DNA from: Fervidibacillus halotolerans
GTDB taxonomy: Bacteria; Bacillota; Bacilli; Bacillales; Caldibacillaceae
DNA: 64,000 bases
Assembly (NCBI RefSeq): GCF_026547205.1
Contig: NZ_CP106877.1
Location: 2,072,771-2,136,770, forward strand
Direction: 5' to 3'
Shown: piece by piece, positions 11,807 through 21,199 of the stretch
How the letters are laid out: each line of letters opens with the position of its first letter
Position numbering within the stretch: position 1 is the stretch's first letter
Program-made: the position numbers and the translations under genes
The notes under the pieces: model-generated
Databases searched by the model: none
The model's input: the letters and a program-made list of their open reading frames with translations, nothing else
What the model was told of the DNA's origin: nothing

Positions 11807-12151
11807 TTACAATAAATATTTTCCCTTTACCTTAATATTTGCTTGCAAAAGAACGGCGGATAAATGCTTTTTCGGAGCGGTCGCCACTTCTCTATATTCC
11901 CGATGAATATATAAATGTTTCGCATGGGGCAATTCCCTTTTTAACAATTTCCGCAATTTTTCTCCTGATTCATCCGCATCTACGAAAATATACACTTCTT
12001 TATCATAAAATTGATCGACTAGTTCATCCAATTTCGTTACACCGATTGTTCCATTTGTACAAATAATATCGACAGGTTCATTTACGATGTCTAGAATCCT
12101 TCGTTTATCGGTCATCCCCTCGACAATAATCACCTTTTCATTCAACGGCAT
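11807..12151 (-). CDS. yusF: YusF-like toprim domain protein
   Basis: 114 residues, essentially a lone toprim domain. The conserved acidic residues are in place: Glu11 in IIVEGMTDK and the DxD pair in YIFVDADESG. Toprim domains coordinate Mg2+ in primases, topoisomerases and RNase M5; small stand-alone members of the M5 type cut structured RNA, but YusF has no assigned substrate that I know. The frame opens with GTG then ATG; either could be used, and I choose ATG at 12151. Neighbours are yusE and gcvH. Confidence 0.8.
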   Translation of the reverse strand: MPLNEKVIIVEGMTDKRRILDIVNEPVDIICTNGTIGVTKLDELVDQFYDKEVYIFVDADESGEKLRKLLKRELPHAKHLYIHREYREVATAPKKHLSAVLLQANIKVKGKYLL

Positions 12152-12294
12152 CACCTATTCATCCTACGAATCATTTTGATTGGTGGAGTTGCACGAACCT
12201 GAATTTCTTTCTATCCGTTTAACGACTCTTGAAAGAAATGATTAAATTTGTCGGTGAACTTTGGAAATATATACTATCCTTACCATGAACGAGT

Positions 12295-12326
12295 AAAAAA
12301 AGAGACGTCCAAAAAGACGCCCTTGT
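12295..12326 (-). terminator. Rho-independent terminator after gcvH
   Basis: Minus strand GGGCGTC and GGACGTC form a short stem with a T-rich loop, followed by TCTTTTTTT. It lies 18 bases after the gcvH stop. Confidence 0.7.
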
Positions 12327-12343
12327 CATGAAGTTTTGATCAT

Positions 12344-12727
12344 TTAAGATTCACTAATCATTGCATCGTATTGTTCTGCAGTTAATAAATTGTCCACATC
12401 TTTTACGTCGGAAGGTTCAACAATGATTAACCATGCATTTTCATAAGGAGATTCATTCACGAGTTCCGGACTATCGTTTAATTCCTCATTTACTTCTACT
12501 ACTTTCCCACTGATCGGCGCATATAGTTCGGAAACGGTTTTCACTGATTCTACACTTCCAAATGGTTCATTTGCCGTAATTTCCGTTCCAACTTCTGGAA
12601 GTTCAACAAAAACGATATCTCCTAGCTCTTCTTGGGCAAAATCGGTGATTCCAATACGAACTTTCCCGTCTTCTACCTTCACCCACTCATGTTCTTTCGT
12701 ATAACGTAATTCCTTCGGTGAACTCAT
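12344..12727 (-). CDS. gcvH: Glycine cleavage system H protein
   Basis: 127 residues. Lipoyl-carrier protein that shuttles the aminomethyl group between the P, T and L proteins of glycine cleavage; in Bacillus it also acts as the obligate intermediate for lipoyl transfer to other enzymes. The lipoylated lysine is Lys63 in [11 protein letters not shown]. The flanking motif [13 protein letters not shown] and the C-terminal [15 protein letters not shown] stretch ([16 protein letters not shown]) are standard. Start after GGAGGG. It is monocistronic or joined to yusI upstream, with its own terminator. Confidence 0.97.
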   Translation of the reverse strand: MSSPKELRYTKEHEWVKVEDGKVRIGITDFAQEELGDIVFVELPEVGTEITANEPFGSVESVKTVSELYAPISGKVVEVNEELNDSPELVNESPYENAWLIIVEPSDVKDVDNLLTAEQYDAMISES

Positions 12728-12853
12728 CCTTTAATCCCTCCAAATGGTAGTAAAATTCCGATATACTTTCTATATCATGCCATATAAATGAAGAAAATTG
12801 CAAGTGAGATTGTTCAATGACAACTAATCATTCCAATGCTTTTTCATACTGTT

Positions 12854-13219
12854 TTAAACATTCTTTCCCCATGTATTTTCATAGACAGTTTCATTAAATC
12901 CAACCGTAACTTGCTTCCCATCTGTTGCGATCGGACGTTTTAAAAGCATACCGTCTGTTGCCAACACATCCAACATTTCCTTTTCTGACATGGTTTTCAC
13001 CTGATCCTTTAACCCTAATTCCCGATATTTTTGTCCACTCGTATTAAAAAATTTTTTCAACTCAAGGCCACTTCTTTTATACAAATTTTCTAATTCCTCC
13101 CGACTTGGAGGATTTTCTACGATATGAACAGGTTCAAAGGGAATATTCCGTTCTTCAAGCCATTTTTTTGCTTTTCTACTCGTTTGGCATTTCGGATACC
13201 AATAAAATGTAATCGCCAT
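12854..13219 (-). CDS. yusI: ArsC/Spx-family protein (YusI-like)
   Basis: 121 residues from the ATG at 13219, which follows AAGGTGGG; upstream in-frame codons are not preceded by a site. Thioredoxin-like fold of the ArsC/Spx family: ITFYWYPKCQTSRKAKKWLE with a single cysteine (Cys11) in a CxxS context, then the family stretch LLKRPIATDGKQVTVGF. Spx proteins have CxxC and bind RNA polymerase; this protein has CxxS like YusI/YffB-type members and so is more likely a glutathione- or thiol-linked reductase-like protein of unknown substrate. Confidence 0.85.
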   Translation of the reverse strand: MAITFYWYPKCQTSRKAKKWLEERNIPFEPVHIVENPPSREELENLYKRSGLELKKFFNTSGQKYRELGLKDQVKTMSEKEMLDVLATDGMLLKRPIATDGKQVTVGFNETVYENTWGKNV

Positions 13220-13461
13220 GAAATTCCCACCTTTTCTCATTTTTTATCATTATATCACCTACTTACTTTCATCGACTACTATTCCAAGGGTTCGAATCAA
13301 TCCGTATTTTTCCCATTCAATCGAACGATCCATCATCGCCAAGGAAATCTTTCGAACGGTTGAAACTTCGGATAATTTTTTTATGCTTTACCAGCGGCAT
13401 ATCTACGGCGAACCAATGAATTGCTTGTATTCCAAATAAGTTGATGGTTACAAAATGAATG

Positions 13462-13495
13462 AAAAAAGACACCGACCTTCAAATTTGTCGGTGCC
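13462..13495 (-). terminator. Rho-independent terminator of the fadN-fadA-fadE operon
   Basis: Minus strand GGCACCGAC / GTCGGTGTC stem followed by six T residues, 18 bases past the fadE stop. Bases 13220-13461, up to the yusI start, show no gene I can support. Confidence 0.85.
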
Positions 13496-13513
13496 CCTTT
13501 TTAGCTGATTGAA

Positions 13514-15298
13514 TTATACAATATATTTTTCTGCTGCTATAATCGCATTGGCAGCTTCTCGTTTTTTCTGGATGACGTTTATCGGGTTGTACCTTGTTAA
13601 TTTACGAAGAGCGGATAACATCATCATTAACGTATCGCCTTCTTCGACAGCAATCAGCGTTTCTTTCGCATCTTGTTCAATTTGATTGAACGCTTCTTGG
13701 CAGAAGATTTCCGTATATAACAATTTTTGTTTACTTTTTTCGACTCCTACGCGATTCATTGCTTTTTCCGTTCGTAGTACTGCCGATTCCATCGCATAGA
13801 TGTTGGATACAATGTCTGCAATATTTACTAAAACTTCCTGCTCCTTCTCCAGTTCTTTCCCATATTTTTGAACAGCCAGTCCGGCAACCATTAAAGCAAT
13901 CTTCTTCGCATTTTTTACTAAATATTTTTGTAATTCGAGCGGTTCATCTCCCGGAATTTCAGGCATAAACATCATCAATTCTTCTTGTAAGTTTTGAGCC
14001 TTTTCAAAAAGCGGAAGTTCCCCTTTCATCGCCTTTCGAACGTACATACCTGGAACGAGGAGGCGATTAATTTCATTCGTTCCTTCAAAAATCCGATTAA
14101 TCCGGGAATCCCGATAGGCCCGTTCGATTTCATACTCTTGCATAAATCCGTATCCACCGTGAATTTGGACCCCTTCATCGACGACGTGATCTAGCGTTTC
14201 CGTTGCAAATACTTTATTTAATGAGCATTCAATCGCATATTCTGCAATCGACTGGGCAATATTTTTCCCGTCCTTCGCTTCTTCTTCCGATAAGTTCCCC
14301 ATTCTTTCATCAAACAATCCAACCGTTCGATAGACGGAGCTTTCCGTGGCATAAATTTTGGAAGCAAGGGTGCCGAATTTTTCCTTCGTTAAATTAAATT
14401 CAGCGATCGGTGTTTGGAACTGTTGACGTTCCTTCGCATACTTCACCGTAATTTCGAAGGCCGATTTCGCACCACCTACTGCACCGACTCCCAATTTGTA
14501 CCGACCAATATTTAAAATATTAAAGGCAATCACGTGGCCTCGACCAATTTCACCGAGTACGTTTTCAACAGGCACTTCCGCATCTTCCAATATTAATGTG
14601 CGCGTGGAAGAACTTTTGATTCCCATTTTCTTCTCTTCTGCACCAGTGGATACCCCAGGGAAATCCCTTTCCACGATAAACGCAGTGAATTTTTCCCCAT
14701 CCACTTTTGCGTATACGATGAACACATCTGCAAAGCCGGCATTAGTAATCCATTGTTTTTCCCCGTTTAAAATATAATGGGTTTTTGCTTCATTTAATTT
14801 GGCTACCGTTTTAGCCCCGAGGGCATCGGATCCAGATCCTGGTTCTGTTAAGGCATAAGCGGCAATTTTCTCACCAGTAGCAAGTTCCGGCAAATATTTT
14901 TTCTTTTGTTCTTCCGTACCGAATAAAACGATTGGCAATGATCCGATTCCAACGTGGGCCCCATGGGAGATAGAAAATCCACCCGCTTTTGACATTTTTT
15001 CAGCGATTAATGCAGAAGTGATTTTGTCTAATCCCAAACCGCCGTAATCTTCCGGAATGTCCGTACTTAATAAGCCGAGTTCCCCTGCTTTTTTCAATAG
15101 ATTGACCGAATATTCAAATTCATGGTTTTCCAATTTGTCTAAAACCGGTAGAACTTCTTTTTCCACATAATCCTCAGTTGTTTTTGCAATCATCAAATGT
15201 TCTTCCGTAAAGTCCTCCGGCGTAAATACTTGATCCGGTCCGATGTCTTCAATGAGAAAGCTACCACCTTTAATGACATGATCCAATTGGTTTGACAT
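13514..15298 (-). CDS. fadE: FadE, acyl-CoA dehydrogenase
   Basis: 594 residues, the B. subtilis FadE length. FAD enzyme catalysing the first step of beta-oxidation. The acyl-CoA dehydrogenase core is visible: ALTEPGSGSDA (substrate/FAD contact), GYGFMQEYEIERAYRDSRI and FEGTNEINR. The extra ~200-residue C-terminal domain separates it from short 380-residue ACADs and resembles very-long-chain types. ATG at 15298 is chosen, seven bases from GGAGG. It is last in fadN-fadA-fadE, and the FadR box is 3.7 kb upstream of it. Confidence 0.95.
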   Translation of the reverse strand: MSNQLDHVIKGGSFLIEDIGPDQVFTPEDFTEEHLMIAKTTEDYVEKEVLPVLDKLENHEFEYSVNLLKKAGELGLLSTDIPEDYGGLGLDKITSALIAEKMSKAGGFSISHGAHVGIGSLPIVLFGTEEQKKKYLPELATGEKIAAYALTEPGSGSDALGAKTVAKLNEAKTHYILNGEKQWITNAGFADVFIVYAKVDGEKFTAFIVERDFPGVSTGAEEKKMGIKSSSTRTLILEDAEVPVENVLGEIGRGHVIAFNILNIGRYKLGVGAVGGAKSAFEITVKYAKERQQFQTPIAEFNLTKEKFGTLASKIYATESSVYRTVGLFDERMGNLSEEEAKDGKNIAQSIAEYAIECSLNKVFATETLDHVVDEGVQIHGGYGFMQEYEIERAYRDSRINRIFEGTNEINRLLVPGMYVRKAMKGELPLFEKAQNLQEELMMFMPEIPGDEPLELQKYLVKNAKKIALMVAGLAVQKYGKELEKEQEVLVNIADIVSNIYAMESAVLRTEKAMNRVGVEKSKQKLLYTEIFCQEAFNQIEQDAKETLIAVEEGDTLMMMLSALRKLTRYNPINVIQKKREAANAIIAAEKYIV

Positions 15299-15400
15299 TT
15301 CCATTCCTCCTTATTCCCCTTTTTTAAAATTCATAAATATAGGTCATTCCAATTCTTCTCCGATCGATTTCAATCCAAGATACCCTCTGTTCATCTTCGT

Positions 15401-16576
15401 TTATAACAATTCGAATACACCTGCAGCTCCCATACCGCCGCCGATACACATCGTTACAAGTCCAAATTGAACGTTTCTCCTCCTCATTTCATGGATGAGG
15501 GTCAACGTTAATTTCGTTCCCGTGCATCCTAACGGGTGGCCGAGGGCAATGGCACCTCCGTTAACATTGACGATTTCCTCTTTAAGCCCAAGTTCTCGGA
15601 TGACTTGGATCGATTGGGAAGCGAACGCCTCATTTAATTCGATTAGACCGATATCTGACAATTCCAAACCGGCCAATTTTAACGCTTTCGGCACCGCAAC
15701 AATCGGTCCGATCCCCATTATTTCCGGCTGTACTCCTCCAACAGCAAAGGATCGAAATTTCGCGAGCGGTTTCAATCCTTCTGCTTCCGCCTTTTCCCGG
15801 TCCATAATTAAAACCGCAGCTGCTCCATCACTCATTTGGGATGAATTTCCTGCTGTTACGGTACCATTTACAGAAAAGGCAGGTTTCAATTTAGCTAAGA
15901 CTTCCATGGACGTATCTGGTCGAACGCCTTCATCCGTATCAAAAGTGACGGTTTTTTCTTCCAATTGATTTTTTTCATTGATGGAACGAACGGTTATTTC
16001 AACGGGAACGATTTCCTCTTTAAATTTCCCTTCTCCAATTGCCTTGGCAGCACGCTGATGGCTACGAACTGCAAAAGCATCCTGCTCTTTACGAGTAATG
16101 CCATATTTTTTTGACACTTGTTCCGCCGTATGACCCATACTCATATAATATTCTGGAGCTTCTTCGGCCAATCGTGCGTTCGGTCGAACAACATGTCCCA
16201 TCATCGGAACGAGACTCATCGACTCTACTCCACCTGCTAAAATCGTATCTGCCTGGCCGAGCATAATTCGCTCTGCACCGTAGGCGATCGATTGTAAGCC
16301 ACTGGAGCAATATCGATTGATGGTGATGGCAGGCACCTCGTAAGAAAGCCCCGCTAAAGCACCGATATTTCTCGCCACATTCAATCCTTGCTCTGCTTCC
16401 GGCATGGCACATCCGATAATCAAATCATCGATCGGTCCATCATAACCCCCTGCTCGCTTCAACGTTTCCTTCACAACAATCGCACCTAAATCATCCGGCC
16501 GCACATTCGCTAACGTACCTTTTCTTGCCTTTCCCACCGGTGTACGACTTCCTGCGACAATTACGGCTTCTCTCAT
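15401..16576 (-). CDS. fadA: FadA, acetyl-CoA C-acyltransferase (3-ketoacyl-CoA thiolase)
   Basis: 391 residues, the B. subtilis length. Final beta-oxidation step, cleaving 3-ketoacyl-CoA with CoA. Nucleophilic cysteine in NRYCSSGLQ (Cys90 from the chosen start), the catalytic histidine in [14 protein letters not shown], and the second cysteine in MCIGGGMG. The frame opens with TTG-ATG; the ATG at 16576 follows GGGGG. It is 47 bases after fadN and 102 bases before fadE. Confidence 0.96.
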   Translation of the reverse strand: MREAVIVAGSRTPVGKARKGTLANVRPDDLGAIVVKETLKRAGGYDGPIDDLIIGCAMPEAEQGLNVARNIGALAGLSYEVPAITINRYCSSGLQSIAYGAERIMLGQADTILAGGVESMSLVPMMGHVVRPNARLAEEAPEYYMSMGHTAEQVSKKYGITRKEQDAFAVRSHQRAAKAIGEGKFKEEIVPVEITVRSINEKNQLEEKTVTFDTDEGVRPDTSMEVLAKLKPAFSVNGTVTAGNSSQMSDGAAAVLIMDREKAEAEGLKPLAKFRSFAVGGVQPEIMGIGPIVAVPKALKLAGLELSDIGLIELNEAFASQSIQVIRELGLKEEIVNVNGGAIALGHPLGCTGTKLTLTLIHEMRRRNVQFGLVTMCIGGGMGAAGVFELL

Positions 16577-16623
16577 CAACTTTTCCCCCTTTGTTCATTT
16601 AATTGTGTCAATATCAATCGTTG

Positions 16624-19008
16624 TTAGTTACGCAACGGTTTTCCTTTTAAAAGCATATGTTGCATTCGCATTTGCGTTTTCTGTTCGCCGATCAGGCTCA
16701 AGAAGGCTTCCCGTTCTAAATCTAATAAATATTGTTCATCCACTTCCGTTCCGAATGGCACCTTCCCTCCGGCGATTACATAAGCTAATTTTTTAGCGAT
16801 ATGGAGATCATAATCGGAAATATAGCCGGATAAATGCATGCTTTGTGCACCCATTATTAACGTCGCATAACCCGTTTCCCCGACGACAGGGATTTTCTTT
16901 TTCATAGGGGGTGTATAACCTTTTTCATAGAGATGTAATACGAGTTGTTTCGCATCATAAATTCGATGATCTGGATTCCTACTAATTTGATCCAATTCAT
17001 TCAAAAAGCCGTTTTCTCGGGCTTCTTTAGCAGAAGTAGAAACCTTCGCCATGGCGATCGTTTCAAATACCCGATTGGCAACTTGCTGTAAATCGAATTT
17101 AACCCCCTTGGGCATCCGGTTTAACAATTTGCTATATAGCTCTTTCGTTCCTCCACCACCAGGTATCAGTCCGACCCCGACTTCCACAAGACCCATGTAC
17201 GTTTCTGGTGACGCCTGAAGTCTTGCTGCTGGTAAACTGACCTCTGCACCGCCACCGAGGGTCATTTGATGAGGTGCTACAACAACAGGTTTCGAACTGT
17301 ATTTAATATTCAACATTGCTTGTTGGAATTGACGGATGACAAGATCCAATTCGAAGAAATTTCCATCTTGAGCTTCCATTAACATAAGGGCGATATTTGC
17401 ACCAACACAGAAGTTTTTCCCTTCGTTGGCAATGACCAAACCTTTATAATTTTTCTCCACTTCTTCGATCGATTTATTGATCATTTGAAGAATATCGAGT
17501 CCAATCGCATTGTTTTTCGAATGGAACTCAAGAAGGGCTACTCCATCGCCAAGATCGATTAAACTTGCACCGTTATTCTTTTGGATAACTCCCTTTTCCT
17601 TTTTTAACAGGCGCAAATGAATTTCCTTTTCGTTTTGTTGAATCGGCAAATATTCTCCTTGATGATAAAAATACCGTTTTCCATTTTCTTCTTTATAGAA
17701 AGAAGTGTAACCCTTTTCAATCATTTCTTGAATCCACTTCGGTACTTCCAATCCTTGTTCAACCATTTTTTGCACCGATTGTTCTAAACCGATGGCATCC
17801 CATGTTTCAAATGGACCTAACTCCCAACCGAATCCCCATTTCATCGCATCGTCGACAGAAGGTATGTCGTCGGCAATTTCATACACTAATCGACCGGTAT
17901 ATAGGAGGGTCGGGGCAAATATATTCCATAATAACTTCCCTGCTCGATCATCCGCATAGATGAGCGCTTTCAATTTTCCCTTCGTTCCCTTTTGTTGCTT
18001 CGCCATTTCCATCGATGGAGTCTTCAATTTTTTCCTCGATTCATACTTCATCGTCTCCGGATTTAATTCCAAAATATCCTTCCCTTTTTTCAAGTAAAAC
18101 CCTTGACCGCTTTTCGCACCGAGCCATCCTCGATCAACCATATCTTTCAATAGTTTTGGCGTGGCAAAAATCTCCTTTTCCTCTCCATCCACATGTTCAT
18201 ACACGTTATTCGCTACATGAACAAACGTATCGATTCCTACCACATCTAACGTACGGAAAGTAGCGCTTTTCGGGCGTCCGATAATTGGTCCCGTTACGGA
18301 ATCAACCTCTCCTACGGAATACCCGCCTTTTTTCATTTCCTCAAGAGTAACTAACAATCCGTACGTTCCAATTCGATTGGCGATGAAGTTTGGCGTATCC
18401 TTTGCGATAACGACCCCTTTTCCTAAAACATCTTCACAAAATGTTTTCATATATTGAATAACTTCTTCAGATGTATCCTTCGTCGGAATGATTTCTAACA
18501 ATTTTAAATATCTCGGTGGATTAAAAAAATGTGTTCCGAGGAAATGTTTTTTGAAATCTTCGGATCTTCCTTCCGCCATCCCATGGATAGAAATCCCCGA
18601 TGTATTGGAGCTGACGATAGTACCCTTTTTTCGATATTGATCAACTTTTTCAAAGACGGATTTTTTCACCTGCAAATTTTCCACAACAACTTCAATGATC
18701 CAATCTACTTCTTTCAAACGGTCTAAATCATCTTCCAAATTTCCGACTTCGATCAACTCGATATTTTCTTTTGCCATTAGGGGTGCTGGTTTTTGTTTTA
18801 ATAATTTTTGTCGATTCGTTTCGACAATTCGATTTCTTACCACCCGATCATCCAATGTTAACCCCTTGTTCTTTTCTTCCTCTGTCAATTCCTTTGGAAC
18901 GATATCCAACAGTAACGTCGGAATACCTACATTTGCCAAATGGGCGGCAATCCCTGAACCCATGACGCCAGAACCGATTACAGCAACTTTATTGATTTGT
19001 TTGACCAA
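16624..19008 (-). CDS. fadN: FadN, fused 3-hydroxyacyl-CoA dehydrogenase / enoyl-CoA hydratase
   Basis: 794 residues from a TTG start at 19008, nine bases after AGGGGG. The longer frame to 19053 would run through the FadR operator and is rejected. N-terminal Rossmann domain with NAD motif GSGVMGSGIAAHLANVG at residues 12-28, followed by two hydroxyacyl-CoA dehydrogenase C-terminal domains, then a C-terminal crotonase-type hydratase (NFCVGANIALML, GGGAEVSLPAARL, GLVEVGVGLIPGGGGTKEL). The order dehydrogenase then hydratase is the FadN arrangement, opposite to E. coli FadB. It performs steps two and three of beta-oxidation. Confidence 0.95.
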   Translation of the reverse strand: MVKQINKVAVIGSGVMGSGIAAHLANVGIPTLLLDIVPKELTEEEKNKGLTLDDRVVRNRIVETNRQKLLKQKPAPLMAKENIELIEVGNLEDDLDRLKEVDWIIEVVVENLQVKKSVFEKVDQYRKKGTIVSSNTSGISIHGMAEGRSEDFKKHFLGTHFFNPPRYLKLLEIIPTKDTSEEVIQYMKTFCEDVLGKGVVIAKDTPNFIANRIGTYGLLVTLEEMKKGGYSVGEVDSVTGPIIGRPKSATFRTLDVVGIDTFVHVANNVYEHVDGEEKEIFATPKLLKDMVDRGWLGAKSGQGFYLKKGKDILELNPETMKYESRKKLKTPSMEMAKQQKGTKGKLKALIYADDRAGKLLWNIFAPTLLYTGRLVYEIADDIPSVDDAMKWGFGWELGPFETWDAIGLEQSVQKMVEQGLEVPKWIQEMIEKGYTSFYKEENGKRYFYHQGEYLPIQQNEKEIHLRLLKKEKGVIQKNNGASLIDLGDGVALLEFHSKNNAIGLDILQMINKSIEEVEKNYKGLVIANEGKNFCVGANIALMLMEAQDGNFFELDLVIRQFQQAMLNIKYSSKPVVVAPHQMTLGGGAEVSLPAARLQASPETYMGLVEVGVGLIPGGGGTKELYSKLLNRMPKGVKFDLQQVANRVFETIAMAKVSTSAKEARENGFLNELDQISRNPDHRIYDAKQLVLHLYEKGYTPPMKKKIPVVGETGYATLIMGAQSMHLSGYISDYDLHIAKKLAYVIAGGKVPFGTEVDEQYLLDLEREAFLSLIGEQKTQMRMQHMLLKGKPLRN

Positions 19009-19034
19009 TGAATTCTTCCCCCTTTGACATATTT

Positions 19035-19052
19035 TGAATGAATACTCATTCA
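19035..19052 (-). promoter_or_regulatory. FadR operator at the fadN promoter
   Basis: TGAATGAATACTCATTCA is a perfect palindrome-like match to the B. subtilis FadR (YsiA) box TGAATGAnTAnTCATTCA. A TTGACA -35-like element lies at 19059-19064 on the minus strand, with the operator covering the core promoter, 27 bases upstream of the fadN start. By family knowledge, FadR represses until long-chain acyl-CoA releases it. Confidence 0.9.
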
Positions 19053-19178
19053 TTTTTCTGTCAAAAAAATAAACTTCCTCATTTTGCTTATTTTTAATAT
19101 ATATAAATTTTATAAACTTCGCAATATATAAGACTGAAAAAACGGAAAATTATTTTTTCAGGTTCGTATTTGTTAATA

Positions 19179-19199
19179 GGGCCCGATATTGCTGGGCCC
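19179..19199 (-). other. Hairpin of paired GGGCCC palindromes between fadM and fadN
   Basis: Two GGGCCC palindromes spaced by nine bases can form a strong GC hairpin on either strand. It lies 36 bases after the fadM stop. There is no good U-run, so it could be an imperfect terminator or a transcript-end protector separating fadM from the FadR-controlled fadN operon. Confidence 0.45.
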
Positions 19200-19234
19200 G
19201 TTGTATCTTCTGTAACTTGTAGATTAGAAATCTT

Positions 19235-20152
19235 TTATTTTCTAAAAATACCTTTGAAAACGAAAGCGACGTTAGCGGGTCGTTCAGCAAGTCTACGCAT
19301 AAAATATCCGTACCAATCCGTACCAAATGGAACATACACCCGCATTTTGTATCCTTCCTTCACTAACTCCAATTGCTTTTCAGGACGGATTCCATACAAC
19401 ATTTGAAACTCAAATTGATCCCTTTTAATCCCCTTTTCTTGAACGAACTTTTTCGTAAAATCAATAATTTGGTCATCGTGGGTAGCCACGGCTGTATAAT
19501 GACCATTTTCCAAATGTGTAGCAATGATTTTTTTATAATTTTCGTCCACATCTTTTTTGTCTGGAAAGGCCACTTCCGCAGGTTCTTTATAGGCACCTTT
19601 GACAAGGCGAAGATTCGGTGCATATTCGTTTAAATCGTTCAAATCCTTTTCCGTTCGATATAAATACGCTTGTAAAACCGTTCCAATATTTCCGTATTTC
19701 TGTTTTAACCGTTTAAAAATGTCAAGGGTTTTTTCGCAACGGGTATGGTCTTCCATATCGATCGTAATAAATACGTCATTTTCCTTTGCCTTCGCCATAA
19801 TCCGCTCCATATTGTTCATCACAGTTTCCTCGGAAATATCCAAACCTAGAGAAGTTAATTTCAACGATAATTGGGCATCTAATTTTTCCCGACCGATTGC
19901 TTCAATCGTTTCCAAACAATGATTCGTATGATTGTTTGCCTCTTCCTCCGTATCCACAAATTCCCCCAAATAATCAACAGTGACTGCTAATCCCTTGTCG
20001 TTTAATTCCTTTATTTTTTGAACAGCCTCCTCGATCGTCTCCCCTGCAACAAATCGGGACGCTCCGAAACGAAGACCGTACTTTTTCGCCATTTTCGTTA
20101 AAAATTTACTTTTCGATAAAAACAAAAAAAAGCTACGTAATACCTTCTCCAT
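19235..20152 (-). CDS. fadM: Proline dehydrogenase (FadM/PutB type)
   Basis: 305 residues from the ATG at 20152, placed after GGGGGAAG. FAD-dependent monofunctional proline dehydrogenase that oxidises proline to pyrroline-5-carboxylate. Family hallmarks include LSLKLTSLGLDI, FITIDMEDHTRCEKTLDIF, LRLVKGAYKEP and the C-terminal VPFGTDWYGYFMRRLAERPAN (substrate carboxylate-binding arginines). In B. subtilis the ortholog next to fadN is named FadM although the chemistry is proline oxidation. A hairpin at 19179-19199 separates it from fadN. Confidence 0.93.
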   Translation of the reverse strand: MEKVLRSFFLFLSKSKFLTKMAKKYGLRFGASRFVAGETIEEAVQKIKELNDKGLAVTVDYLGEFVDTEEEANNHTNHCLETIEAIGREKLDAQLSLKLTSLGLDISEETVMNNMERIMAKAKENDVFITIDMEDHTRCEKTLDIFKRLKQKYGNIGTVLQAYLYRTEKDLNDLNEYAPNLRLVKGAYKEPAEVAFPDKKDVDENYKKIIATHLENGHYTAVATHDDQIIDFTKKFVQEKGIKRDQFEFQMLYGIRPEKQLELVKEGYKMRVYVPFGTDWYGYFMRRLAERPANVAFVFKGIFRK

Positions 20153-20355
20153 ATTCTCTTCCCCCACTGTTTCGTAATCTCTGTATCATTATGAAAACCC
20201 TTTCTATTCCAATCCTATTTTAGCACGGTTTTTTCGTATCGTAAAAATAAATGTTAACCAATAATGACAATTCTTTAAAAATGAAATTTCATACATACAA
20301 TTCGACCCTTCGAGGAAAAATACATATATGTTTTAAAAAAGAAGGAGGTTATGAA

Positions 20356-20613
20356 ATGCAAAGGCAAAATCAACCGTACAATGAACAACAATCTACCATG
20401 CCCCAACCCCCAAGCATCGTTACAGTAAAAGATGCATTGTATGTAACCGATATGTTGTCCTGGAATTTATTAGCAGCGAAAAAAGCCCATTTCTTTGCAA
20501 ACCATTGTCAAGACCCGGAAATCCAAAACGCAATTCATAAAGTAGGACAGATGCACCAAAAGCATTATAAAAAAATATTGACTTACTTAAATAAGCAAAA
20601 TCCTCAAAATTAA
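20356..20613 (+). CDS. yusN: CotF-like spore coat protein (YusN type)
   Basis: 85 residues from the ATG at 20356, seven bases after AGGAGG; the longer frame upstream is unsupported. After a Gln/Pro-rich N-terminus, residues ~25-80 (VTVKDALYVTDMLSWNLLAAKKAHFFANHCQDPEI...) form a helical pair typical of the CotF/YusN family of spore coat proteins with a ferritin-like helix bundle. It should be made in the mother cell late in sporulation. The plus-strand pair with the next gene is separated by 26 bases and ends in the terminator at 21161-21199. Confidence 0.8.
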   Translation: MQRQNQPYNEQQSTMPQPPSIVTVKDALYVTDMLSWNLLAAKKAHFFANHCQDPEIQNAIHKVGQMHQKHYKKILTYLNKQNPQN

Positions 20614-20639
20614 TTTCTGTTTGTAAGGAGGTAGCGATA

Positions 20640-20981
20640 TTGAACAAACAACATCCGATTCAAAATCCACAAACCCAAGTACCAAATCGTCCAGAAATGA
20701 ACGATCGGGATTTTATAAACGATATGCTCGCCACAGAAAAGTATTTAACGGATGCTTATAGCACCGCTTTAAATGAGGCGAGCCATCAAGCCTATTATCA
20801 AGACTTGTTGAACATATTTACGGAAACACAAAATTGTCAACGGGATTTGTTTAATCTTATGTTTAAAAAGGGTTGGTATAAAATGGATGCTGAACAAAAC
20901 CAAGCGCTCCAACAAAAATACCAACAATTTTTAAATTACGAAAATCAATTCCCTTATGGTAATGAGCAAACACTTCAATAA
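20640..20981 (+). CDS. CotF family spore coat protein
   Basis: 113 residues, TTG start after GGAGG. Residues ~20-95 (MNDRDFINDMLATEKYLTDAYSTALNEASHQAYYQDLLNIFTE region and onward) match the CotF family: an acidic helix, the KYLTDAYSTAL motif, and an aromatic-rich second helix. The N-terminus and C-terminus are Gln/Asn-rich, common in coat proteins. It is similar in layout to the preceding gene but only weakly in sequence, so the two are probably distant paralogs in one operon. Confidence 0.82.
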   Translation: MNKQHPIQNPQTQVPNRPEMNDRDFINDMLATEKYLTDAYSTALNEASHQAYYQDLLNIFTETQNCQRDLFNLMFKKGWYKMDAEQNQALQQKYQQFLNYENQFPYGNEQTLQ

Positions 20982-21044
20982 TCACATGTTCAATTGATTA
21001 GATAGATCACCATTCATCACCAATGATAAACGTTAAGGAAAAGA

Positions 21045-21140
21045 GTGATAATCACAATAAGTTAAAGGGTATAAGGTATCAAGGCACCGCTATGCTTGAC
21101 CTTTTAACCGGGTGATTACAATAAGCTAATAAGTATATGG
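21045..21140 (+). repeat. Imperfect direct repeat flanking a hairpin in the 20.98-21.54 kb spacer
   Basis: Two copies of a motif read GTGAT..CAATAAG(T/C)TAA...GTATA.GG, at 21045-21076 and 21112-21140. Between them lies an RNA-like hairpin at 21074-21104, whose arms are AAGG-TCAA and TTGA-CCTT. The second copy runs into a small TTCC...GGAA hairpin and then the terminator at 21161. The spacer from 20982 to 21541 holds no other feature I can support. It could be a 3' UTR structure of the coat operon or a decayed repeat element. Confidence 0.5.
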
Positions 21141-21160
21141 TTCCCTTTTAAAAAGGAAAT

Positions 21161-21199
21161 GAGGACTTTTCGTTACAAGCTGAAAGTCCTCTTCTTTTT
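21161..21199 (+). terminator. Rho-independent terminator of the coat-gene operon
   Basis: Perfect nine-bp stem GAGGACTTT (21161-21169) / AAAGTCCTC (21183-21191), then TTCTTTTT. Confidence 0.88.

Noticed and set aside
19009..19053. Extended N-terminus of FadN (15 residues)
   Set aside because: Would place the start at the far edge of the FadR operator and core promoter; the TTG with AGGGGG is better.
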